Below, one piece after another: positions 1-5,020 of a DNA stretch of 5,020 nucleotides. Position 1 is the stretch's first letter. Every line of letters begins with the position of its first letter. The position numbers were made by a program, and so were the translations under genes. The stretch spans positions 1 to 5,020 of the forward strand of contig CANHGC010000147.1 in the NCBI GenBank assembly GCA_947460045.1. Direction: 5' to 3'. This stretch comes from Bacteroidota bacterium. Its GTDB lineage: Bacteria > Bacteroidota > Bacteroidia > NS11-12g > UBA955. Below the pieces are notes generated by a model that saw only the letters and a list, made by a program, of their open reading frames with translations, had not been told where the DNA came from and made no database searches.

Positions 1-60
1 AAGTCGGAAACAAAAAACCGCCAAAGTCGGAAACAAAATACCGCCAAAGTCGGAAAAAGT
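1..60. repeat. 23-bp tandem repeat array, 2 full copies plus a truncated third
   Basis: Copies lie at 1-23, 24-46 and 47-60. Each begins AAGTCGGAAA. The two full copies end ACCGCCA and differ at one base only (A or T at unit position 16). Each full copy holds an imperfect inverted repeat, GTCGG, then ten A-rich bases, then CCGCC, with core CGG-N10-CCG. The third copy keeps only AAGTCGGAAA before running into the promoter of the ATPase gene that starts at 91. The array touches the window edge, so more copies may lie upstream. The copies are contiguous with no unique spacers, so this is not CRISPR. The placement suggests protein-binding sites (operator-like), but that is inference. Confidence 0.85.
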
Positions 61-62
61 AT

Positions 63-70
63 TATATTTG
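63..70 (+). promoter_or_regulatory. Bacteroidota -7 promoter box for the ATPase gene
   Basis: TATATTTG matches the Bacteroidota sigma-A -7 consensus TAnnTTTG at all fixed positions. It ends 20 bp before the ATG at 91, giving a predicted leader of roughly 14 nt. There is no clear TTG-type -33 element; the place where it would sit is occupied by the junction of repeat copies 2 and 3. This fits control by whatever binds the repeats. No Shine-Dalgarno is visible in the leader. Confidence 0.6.
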
Positions 71-90
71 TATTCGTTAATCAATTTACT

Positions 91-1362
91 ATGAATAAAG
101 TAGGGTATCTAGAACGACTTTGTGATTCCGAGCTAAAAATAGCCCTCGAAACTTCAGGAGCTGTTTTGATCGAAGGACCCAAATGGTGCGGAAAAACCAG
201 CACCGCTGAAATGGCCGCAAACAGTGTGCTTTACTTGCAAAACCCCGATTTCAGCGCATCCTATTTGGCGATGGCAGAAACGCAACCATCACTCCTACTC
301 CGCGGGGATTCACCCAGACTGATCGACGAATGGCAAATGGCCCCAGTTCTTTGGGATGCAGTACGATTCGAAGTAGACCAAAGGGCATCGCTCGGACAAT
401 TCATACTCACGGGCTCCGCCGTACCCAAAGACAATGCAACAGCCCACACGGGCACGGGAAGAATTTCGCGCATCAAAATGCGACCGATGAGCTTGTTTGA
501 ATCCAAAGAATCAACGGGTGAAATTTCCTTGAGCGCACTATTTTCCGGGAGTCAAACCGTGGACCATTCCCAATCCACCATGACCATAGAAGACATCGCC
601 CATGCTATTTGTAGAGGCGGATGGCCATCCAGCTTAAAACTCAACAAATCCGTTGCACATAGAAACGCATTTGATTATGTGGAAGCTGTTATTAACCATG
701 ATGTTTCCGAAGTAGACCAAGTAGATAAAAATCCAGACCGAGTAAGGGCCATCATGAGATCATTGGCCAGAAACACCGCAACCATGGCCAATCTCAAAAC
801 CATTACCGATGACATTGAGGTCAACGACATGAGTGTTTCCGACAAAACTATCAACACCTACATTCAGGCTTTACAGCGAATTTTTGTGGTTGAAGACCTT
901 CCGGCTTGGATGCCCTCCATTCGATCCCAAACTGCCATCCGCACCTCCGCAAAACGGCATTTCATTGACCCCTCCATCGCCACGGCCGCAATGAGAATAA
1001 AACCCAATGCCCTGCTCAATGATTTCGAATATTTTGGATTTCTTTTTGAAAGTCTGTGTACCCGCGACATTCGAATTTATGCCCAAGCCAATGACGGCGA
1101 TGTTTTCCACTACCGCGACAAAAACAATTTGGAATCAGATTTGATCGTCAGACTTCGCGATGGGCGATGGGCCGCAATTGAAGTCAAAATGGGTCAAAAA
1201 CAAATTGAAGAGGCCGCAAAACACCTACTCAAACTCAAACAGGTGGTAGACAGCAAAAAAATGGGAGACCCTGCGTTTTTGATGATTCTCACCGCCGGAC
1301 AATTGGCCTATCAGCGCAAAGATGGCGTTTGGGTTGTTCCTTTGGCTTGCTTGAAGCATTGA
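91..1362 (+). CDS. AAA ATPase with DUF4143 / PD-(D/E)XK-like C-terminal domain
   Basis: This 423-residue protein belongs to the ATP-binding DUF4143 family (AAA_14 plus DUF4143), which is common and often multicopy in Bacteroidota and archaea; its physiological role is not established. Residues 29-36 are a Walker A loop (GPKWCGKT). LIDEWQ at 77-82 is Walker B with D79/E80. LTGS at 106-109 fits sensor 1, and GRISR at 123-127 may supply an arginine finger. Residues about 248-275 look like a winged-helix segment (SVSDKTINTYIQAL). The C-terminal part has E320 in FLFESL, then ESD at 348-350 and IEVK at 363-366. This is a complete E...D-Xn-EXK signature of the PD-(D/E)XK nuclease-like fold. The length is normal for the family and the gene looks intact. 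It is cytoplasmic, with no signal or membrane segment. The ATG at 91 is the first in frame after a -7 box. The tandem repeats directly upstream are the odd feature. The family call is firm; nuclease activity is only inferred. Confidence 0.93.
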   Translation: MNKVGYLERLCDSELKIALETSGAVLIEGPKWCGKTSTAEMAANSVLYLQNPDFSASYLAMAETQPSLLLRGDSPRLIDEWQMAPVLWDAVRFEVDQRASLGQFILTGSAVPKDNATAHTGTGRISRIKMRPMSLFESKESTGEISLSALFSGSQTVDHSQSTMTIEDIAHAICRGGWPSSLKLNKSVAHRNAFDYVEAVINHDVSEVDQVDKNPDRVRAIMRSLARNTATMANLKTITDDIEVNDMSVSDKTINTYIQALQRIFVVEDLPAWMPSIRSQTAIRTSAKRHFIDPSIATAAMRIKPNALLNDFEYFGFLFESLCTRDIRIYAQANDGDVFHYRDKNNLESDLIVRLRDGRWAAIEVKMGQKQIEEAAKHLLKLKQVVDSKKMGDPAFLMILTAGQLAYQRKDGVWVVPLACLKH

Positions 1363-1412
1363 TTTCAGTTATCACCGCGCAACCAATCGCCAAAATCGCG
1401 TCATACTACCAA

Positions 1413-2816
1413 ATGGCTTATTTTTGTTTGGTGAAACATCGCACGCAACACTGGTTCTTGGCAATTCTCCTGCTGCTGTCCTCAGCCGCACAGGCCCAGC
1501 GGTTTCAAATAGAACACGAAGACCACTCCGATTCCGTGGTTTGGTTCGTGCGCAATACCGGCCCCCACTGGGTAAAGCCCACCTCCATGACCATCAACTG
1601 GTTTCACACCAAGCCCGATCTCTACATCTGGGACGCCAACCCCGGCCCCGCATCGTACAGAAACCGCATCACCGAAACCAATAAAAACGGCAACCTTACC
1701 TTCAAATACAAATCCACCCAAGGCGTAGGCATCTCCGATACCATCTACCCCGGACAGCGCATCCCCGTCTTCTACTCGGTGAACTACAACGTCGCCAAAA
1801 CCGACACCATCATGCCCGCCAACGGCATCCTTTTCTATCACGATTCCTTTGAACGCGATGGCGAAGAAGTGGTCATCCCCAAAGGCGCCTCCTGCGATTA
1901 TGAACGCATCTACCTAAAAAGCTACGCAAAAACCAGCGGCATTCACTACCGCTCACCCGTTTGGTTTAGCCTGGCTCAAGACGTTTGTCAGAAATTTGGC
2001 AATACCGCCAACCTTTACCTCATGGTCATCTTCGACCAAAAAACCTTCAAACCCACCTCCGCCGGCGTGATGCCAAAATGTGCCTCTGGGCGATATGGCA
2101 CGGCCTTCGGATACCCCAAAGATTCCCAAATCTATTATAGCTTTACCCTGAGCGATGGCCCCCACATCGATTCCGTCATCAATGGCATCACCGATGGCGA
2201 TTATGTGGCCCTGGTGAGCTACCCATCCTTCAACCAATATACCCTCTCCCTCATGAAATCCCGGTTTGCCCCCATCGGACTCAATACAGACTCTTTGATA
2301 GTGGGTCCTTTCGGCAATTCAGATGTGCAAATGGTTTTCTGGGGCAGAAAAGGATTGGCCACCGAAAAAGGGCGAATAAACTCGGTGGGGCGGTTCCAAA
2401 AAGGCGGCGCGTCCATCGTGAGCCTCACTGCCGACCACGTCATGATCACCAATCAAGCCGCCGATGACCTTGGCGCCTGGCCTCCGTGTTTCGAAAAGCT
2501 CGCCGTGGTGCACCAGCCCTACATCCCCGCACCCATAAAAATTGGTACCCGGAACCTCCAAGCACCCGTTCGCGTTTTGGCCCACCCCAACCCCGCGCAA
2601 TCATCGATCACCCTAGAAACCGCCACCCCCGTTCGCTGGCATTTTACCGATGCGATGGGCAGGCCCGTAAATACCAATACAAGCGAATCCAACGCCACTA
2701 ACCAACAAACTGTGGATGTTGCCCAATGGTCGGCCGGCGTGTATTTTGGCTGGAGTGAGGGCATAGCCGGAAGCACATCGCCCCGATACCGCACACAATT
2801 CGTGAAGATTCCTTAA
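1413..2816 (+). CDS. Secreted protein with T9SS type A C-terminal sorting domain
   Basis: From ATG 1413 this is a 467-residue protein. A signal peptide is clear: basic residues K8/R10, a hydrophobic core at 15-22 (FLAILLLL) and an AQA|Q site after residue 28. The C-terminal 80 or so residues are a T9SS type A sorting domain: HPNP at 391-394, a GR turn at 416-417, GVYF at 442-445 and a closing FVKIP. It should be exported by Sec, then moved across the outer membrane by the type IX system with the tail removed by the PorU sortase. The body is not recognised. Residues about 205-320 (DGDYVALVS, then GPFGNSDVQMVFWGRKG) weakly recall the ILEI-like domain of PorU2-like Bacteroidota proteins, with low certainty. 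An upstream ATG at 1329 would overlap the ATPase gene by 34 bp and bury the signal peptide, so 1413 is preferred. GTG at 1431 is a rival start. The coding strand is notably C-rich compared with the ATPase gene. The stop overlaps that of smpB. Confidence 0.88.
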   Translation: MAYFCLVKHRTQHWFLAILLLLSSAAQAQRFQIEHEDHSDSVVWFVRNTGPHWVKPTSMTINWFHTKPDLYIWDANPGPASYRNRITETNKNGNLTFKYKSTQGVGISDTIYPGQRIPVFYSVNYNVAKTDTIMPANGILFYHDSFERDGEEVVIPKGASCDYERIYLKSYAKTSGIHYRSPVWFSLAQDVCQKFGNTANLYLMVIFDQKTFKPTSAGVMPKCASGRYGTAFGYPKDSQIYYSFTLSDGPHIDSVINGITDGDYVALVSYPSFNQYTLSLMKSRFAPIGLNTDSLIVGPFGNSDVQMVFWGRKGLATEKGRINSVGRFQKGGASIVSLTADHVMITNQAADDLGAWPPCFEKLAVVHQPYIPAPIKIGTRNLQAPVRVLAHPNPAQSSITLETATPVRWHFTDAMGRPVNTNTSESNATNQQTVDVAQWSAGVYFGWSEGIAGSTSPRYRTQFVKIP

Positions 2817-3274
2817 AATTTGGTGCGCTGCATCTCGCGCTGAATGTCCTTCTCTTTCAGATCATCGCGCTTATCGAACGTTTTCTTACCCTGCCCCAAT
2901 CCGATTTCCAATTTCAGCACCCCGCGCTCGTTTTCATACAATCGGATGGGAAAAATGGCATACCCCTTGGTCTTGATTTTGCCTTCGATCTTGTTGATTT
3001 CCTGCTTGTTGAGAAGAAGTTTTCGCTGACGCATGGGCTCGTGCACGTTGTAACTCACTTGCTTGAATTCAGAAATGTGCAAATGCAACACAAACACTTC
3101 GCCATCGTCGATCACGCAATAGGCATCGCCCATATTCACGTTGCCGTTTCGGATGGATTTCACTTCGCCACCCAAGAGCGATAGGCCCGCTTCGTAACGC
3201 TGTTCAATATGGAAGTTAAAACCGGCTTTGCGGTTGAGGATTTCCACGCGTTTTTTGTTGTCTTTCGCTGCCAT
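2813..3274 (-). CDS. smpB: SsrA-binding protein SmpB
   Basis: SmpB binds tmRNA (SsrA) and carries it with EF-Tu into stalled ribosomes, where trans-translation frees the ribosome and tags the incomplete peptide. The 153-residue length is typical. Family marks are NRKAGFNFHIEQRYEAGLSL at 14-33, GGEVKSIRNG at 35-44, RKLLLNKQEI at 84-93 and GKKTFDKRDDLKEKD at 129-143, the last leading into the basic C-terminal tail that enters the mRNA channel. The stretch before GKK reads GLGQ, where GLAK or GLAR is more usual. The ATG at 3274 is supported by a TAnnTTTG box 11 bp upstream. It lies 35 bp downstream of the thioesterase gene on the same strand, so it may be read from its own promoter, from the upstream operon, or both. 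No ssrA gene is seen in this window. Confidence 0.98.
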   Translation of the reverse strand: MAAKDNKKRVEILNRKAGFNFHIEQRYEAGLSLLGGEVKSIRNGNVNMGDAYCVIDDGEVFVLHLHISEFKQVSYNVHEPMRQRKLLLNKQEINKIEGKIKTKGYAIFPIRLYENERGVLKLEIGLGQGKKTFDKRDDLKEKDIQREMQRTKF

Positions 3275-3285
3275 GCTCAGAAATG

Positions 3286-3293
3286 CAAAGGTA
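3286..3293 (-). promoter_or_regulatory. -7 promoter box for smpB
   Basis: On the minus strand this reads TACCTTTG, a full match to TAnnTTTG. Only 11 bp separate it from the smpB ATG at 3274. Transcription starting the usual few bases downstream would give a leader of about 5 nt, so the message would be nearly leaderless. No good -33 TTG element is visible; that position falls on the end of the upstream thioesterase gene. The match is by eye only. Confidence 0.5.
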
Positions 3294-3309
3294 GCGATTT
3301 TTTGGGGGC

Positions 3310-3705
3310 TCAGGCCCGAATTTGATCGATGAGTCGGTCGAGTTTCTCGCGCTTGAGGATTTTTTGTCCCTGTGTACCCTCCGCAACCAATCGGTCTGCG
3401 ATCGTCACCACAAACGAGCAGTTCACGGTATTGCCATGAAGTTCGGTGAGCGTAGCCGTGATTTCTACCTCATCGCCCAGCAGCGCGGGTGATTTGTGGG
3501 TGATGTTCAAAAATGTCCCGATACCCTCTTCGTCGGCTTCTTTCATGTCGAGCACAAACTGCCTACAAGCCCATTCCACATCCCTTCCCAGCGAAAAAGT
3601 GGCATAAAACGGATGCACATTGCCGGTTTCAAAGGTGGCCAAATCGGCTTCAGTAACGGTTTTGGTGATTTTCCGGATATCGCCCACGGCGCAAACGGCC
3701 TTCAT
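3310..3705 (-). CDS. Hotdog-fold acyl-CoA thioesterase, FlK-like
   Basis: This 131-residue single-domain protein resembles the hotdog thioesterases related to fluoroacetyl-CoA thioesterase FlK of Streptomyces cattleya, and would hydrolyse an acyl-CoA in the cytoplasm. The segment YATFSLGRDVEWAC (34-47) lines up with the FlK active-site helix containing EWAC. T36, E44 and H70 reproduce the spacing of the FlK triad Thr42/Glu50/His76 (8 and 26 residues apart). GIGTFLNITHKSPALLGDEV at 61-80 is the central hotdog strand region, and EGT at 109-111 precedes the last strand. The Phe gate of FlK (Phe36) aligns with V30 and the GTHER motif reads GTQGQ, so fluoroacetyl-CoA is an unlikely substrate; the real one is unknown. 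The ATG at 3705 lies two bases after the ytxJ stop, which implies translational coupling within one operon. Confidence 0.85.
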   Translation of the reverse strand: MKAVCAVGDIRKITKTVTEADLATFETGNVHPFYATFSLGRDVEWACRQFVLDMKEADEEGIGTFLNITHKSPALLGDEVEITATLTELHGNTVNCSFVVTIADRLVAEGTQGQKILKREKLDRLIDQIRA

Positions 3706-3707
3706 GG

Positions 3708-4052
3708 TTAGGCGCTGATTTCCGACGTTAATTCTGCCACTGAAATTTCCATGTGGGAGGCGTCGTAAGTGGCATCGCCCTGCTTGAGAATGATGACTTG
3801 GGGCGATTCGTGGTGCACGTGATAGCGCTCAGCGATGGCGGCCGATACATCGCGGTGTGCTATAAGATCGAGGTAATAAAAATCGGCCTGTTGATAAAAT
3901 GCATCCTCCAAACGCAGCAAGCGGTTCATGGCCATGGTGCTGATGGAGCAGCGGGTGCTGTGCTTAAACAACACTTGCGGCTTGCTGAACGACTGCTCGG
4001 TGATGGCATCGAGGAGCGCTACTTGTTCAAGGTGTTTCCATTTCGGACTCAT
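3708..4052 (-). CDS. ytxJ: Bacilliredoxin YtxJ (BrxC-type, DUF2847)
   Basis: This is a 114-residue thioredoxin-fold protein of the YtxJ family, annotated as a bacillithiol-system redox-active protein. In Bacillus the homologue removes bacillithiol from S-bacillithiolated proteins. The family signature FKHSTRCSIS lies at 29-38, with C35 as the single active-site cysteine; no resolving cysteine follows in a CXXC. A beta strand plus SPQVIIL at 83-89 supplies the expected cis-proline (P84). The length is close to the roughly 108 residues of the B. subtilis protein. It has no signal peptide and is cytoplasmic. It is followed after 2 bp by the thioesterase gene and preceded by the small lipoprotein gene, 35 bp away. 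No TAnnTTTG box is seen in that gap, so it is probably read from a promoter upstream of the lipoprotein gene. Whether this organism makes bacillithiol cannot be judged from this window. Confidence 0.92.
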   Translation of the reverse strand: MSPKWKHLEQVALLDAITEQSFSKPQVLFKHSTRCSISTMAMNRLLRLEDAFYQQADFYYLDLIAHRDVSAAIAERYHVHHESPQVIILKQGDATYDASHMEISVAELTSEISA

Positions 4053-4087
4053 GGCGATGGGTGGGCTGCGTGTGGATGCTGAATGAA

Positions 4088-4210
4088 TTAACGACGCGCG
4101 GTGGTCTTTTGACCCACTTCAGGACAACGATCCTGCTTGCGAACGCCACAACTGGTAAAAACGGCTGCCAACAATACGGCAATTGCGATTAGATTTGCTA
4201 CTTTCTTCAT
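4088..4210 (-). CDS. Small 40-residue lipoprotein, unknown function
   Basis: This short gene encodes a 40-residue protein starting MKKVANLIAIAVLLAAVF. It has a lysine-containing n-region, a hydrophobic stretch at 5-18 and a lipobox FTSC with the lipidated cysteine at C21, followed by G22. Cleavage by signal peptidase II would leave a 20-residue lipopeptide ending in basic RR, with a second cysteine at C29 (RCPEVG). Tiny lipoproteins with a CG...CP pattern occur in Bacteroidota, but I cannot name this family. The -3 residue is F rather than L, a variant that is acceptable in this phylum. The ATG at 4210 overlaps the ATG of the divergent methyltransferase gene. The stop is 35 bp before ytxJ, so it may be the first gene of the ytxJ operon. 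It is easily missed because it is so short. Confidence 0.75.
   Translation of the reverse strand: MKKVANLIAIAVLLAAVFTSCGVRKQDRCPEVGQKTTARR
4190..4197 (+). promoter_or_regulatory. -7 promoter box for the methyltransferase gene
   Basis: TAGATTTG matches TAnnTTTG fully and lies 11 bp before the ATG at 4209, the same gap as at smpB. It sits inside codons 5 to 7 of the divergent lipoprotein gene. The predicted leader would be only about 5 nt. No clear -33 TTG element is present. The call rests on the motif and position alone. Confidence 0.5.
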
Positions 4211-5020
4211 GATAGATTCTGAATACAAAATAAACCCATTTTCTCCCAACTTTTTGCAGTGGGTGGACGAAGTGTATAAGAATCACGACAATTCAGCATT
4301 TGTTTCTACAAAATTGATCAAAAATTGGGGCGCGGATGCACAGTTTCTGTCGCAACTTCACAGTTTATTGCCCAAAATCGCCAAGAAATTGCCCTCCTTT
4401 TTTGCGGTTCAGATGCTCACCGATGCCCGGGCTTTGGAACAGAGCACTTCGGAGGCCGTGGCGAGATGGAAGGCGAAGGCATTTCCTGCGGCGCGTTTGC
4501 TCTCCCTCACTGGCGGGTTGGGGGTTGACGATTGGGCTTGGGCGATCTCGGGCACGGAGGTTCACAGCGTAGACCCCAACGAAGCATTGAATGGATGGGT
4601 CATTCACAACGCTGAACGGTTGAATATTGAAATCCATCGCACCACAATCACTGCGGAAAATGAATTAGAATTGTTGGAGTCGCGTACAGGCGATGCGGGT
4701 TACAACCTCATTTACATCGACCCAGACCGGCGACCCAATGGCACGCGCAAATCTTTTGATGCGGCAGACTATTTGCCCAATGTTTTTGAGTTGATCGGCA
4801 AACACCCCCACATTGCGCCGAAGTGGTTGATTAAGATGAGTCCGATGGTTGACCCCACCTGGATTCACAATCAATTCAGTTGTAGAACCAAAATTTTCGC
4901 GGTTGGACTGAATGGCGAGGTGAAGGAAATCTTGGTTGAGGCCTTTCCCAACGAAGCGAGGAGCGATGCAATGGATGTGGATGCGATTTGTTTGGAAACG
5001 TGGCTTGATGAAGCAACGCA
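4209..5020 (+). CDS. Class I SAM-dependent methyltransferase, THUMP-like/PG_1098 family (partial)
   Basis: An open frame of 270 codons from ATG 4209 runs off the window end. It matches the Bacteroidota PG_1098-like methyltransferases, which normally carry an N-terminal helical region, a Rossmann methyltransferase core and a C-terminal THUMP-like domain. Visible marks are KKLPSFF at 59-65, EQSTSEAVARWKA at 77-89 (conserved before the core), the SAM-binding motif I LSLTGGLGVD at 98-107, the acidic VDPNE at 121-125, and YIDPDRRP at 169-176 as the motif IV-type catalytic segment. The part expected after residue 270 (end of core and THUMP-like domain) is missing only because the window ends. The substrate is not established; RNA is a reasonable guess from the THUMP-like domain. 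No other in-frame ATG occurs before residue 69, so 4209 is the likely start, even though it overlaps the divergent lipoprotein start. Confidence 0.88.
   Translation, partial: MIDSEYKINPFSPNFLQWVDEVYKNHDNSAFVSTKLIKNWGADAQFLSQLHSLLPKIAKKLPSFFAVQMLTDARALEQSTSEAVARWKAKAFPAARLLSLTGGLGVDDWAWAISGTEVHSVDPNEALNGWVIHNAERLNIEIHRTTITAENELELLESRTGDAGYNLIYIDPDRRPNGTRKSFDAADYLPNVFELIGKHPHIAPKWLIKMSPMVDPTWIHNQFSCRTKIFAVGLNGEVKEILVEAFPNEARSDAMDVDAICLETWLDEAT
4226..4233 (-). promoter_or_regulatory. Possible -7 box for the lipoprotein-ytxJ operon
   Basis: On the minus strand this reads TTATTTTG, one mismatch (second base) from TAnnTTTG, 15 bp before the lipoprotein ATG at 4210. It lies within codons 6 to 9 of the methyltransferase gene. 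No -33 element at the usual distance was found, so this is a weak call. It is the best candidate seen for the promoter of the leftward cluster. Confidence 0.3.

Noticed and set aside
1..60. CRISPR-like direct repeats
   Set aside because: Units are contiguous with no unique spacers, and no cas genes are present; this is a simple tandem array.
1329..1412. Upstream ATG at 1329 as the start of the T9SS substrate
   Set aside because: It overlaps the ATPase gene by 34 bp and would put 28 extra residues before the signal peptide, blocking normal export.
1482..1841. 119-codon minus-strand open frame
   Set aside because: It lies wholly antisense to the signal-peptide/T9SS gene, and its Gly/Val-rich composition is typical of the shadow of a C-rich gene; no domain is recognisable.
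3306..3317. GGGC-TCAG-GCCC hairpin with adjacent T-run, as a terminator between the thioesterase gene and smpB
   Set aside because: The stem is only 4 bp and the T-run lies on the wrong side: on the minus strand the hairpin is followed by A residues, not U.
3753..4082. 109-codon plus-strand open frame
   Set aside because: It is antisense to ytxJ, which has a clear family signature; the frame shows no recognisable motif.
4053..4087. A separate promoter for ytxJ in the gap after the lipoprotein gene
   Set aside because: No TAnnTTTG match on the minus strand in or just upstream of the gap; co-transcription is simpler.
4336..4572. Plus-strand frame of 78 codons and a nearby antisense frame (4365-4637)
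   Set aside because: Both overlap the methyltransferase gene, whose motifs are conserved; their Arg/Cys-rich translations look like shadows.

Overview
The window looks like a piece of a Bacteroidota chromosome, probably from the Flavobacteriales/Cytophagales side, though the sequence does not fix the order. The evidence is: a secreted protein ending in a type IX secretion (T9SS) type A sorting domain; several matches to the Bacteroidota -7 promoter box TAnnTTTG close to start codons; no convincing Shine-Dalgarno sequences; a YtxJ-type bacilliredoxin; and a PG_1098-like class I methyltransferase. There are seven protein-coding genes and no RNA genes, insertion sequences or CRISPR arrays.

Left part (1-1362): tandem 23-bp repeats with a CGG-N10-CCG inverted core (two full copies and one truncated) run from the window edge into the promoter of an AAA ATPase/DUF4143 gene. 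This protein combines a Walker-type ATPase, a winged-helix-like segment and a C-terminal PD-(D/E)XK-like nuclease signature. The repeats plus ATPase look like a self-contained accessory unit and are the most interesting part of the window. Middle (1413-2816): a T9SS-secreted protein of unknown function, C-rich on its coding strand. It converges on smpB, and the two stop codons share the bases TTAA.

Right part (2813-4210, minus strand): a compact cluster transcribed right to left. It contains a 40-residue lipoprotein, the bacilliredoxin ytxJ, a hotdog thioesterase with the FlK-type Thr/Glu/His triad spacing, and smpB (trans-translation). ytxJ and the thioesterase are 2 bp apart. smpB also has its own near-perfect -7 box. 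Far right (4209-5020, plus strand): a class I SAM-dependent methyltransferase of the THUMP-like/PG_1098 family, cut by the window edge. Its ATG overlaps the ATG of the small lipoprotein gene in the palindrome CATG, so each gene's promoter must lie in or next to the other's coding sequence.

Apart from the possible operon, the genes do not form an obvious single pathway. smpB, ytxJ, the thioesterase and the methyltransferase are housekeeping or stress-maintenance functions, next to an accessory ATPase unit and a secreted protein.
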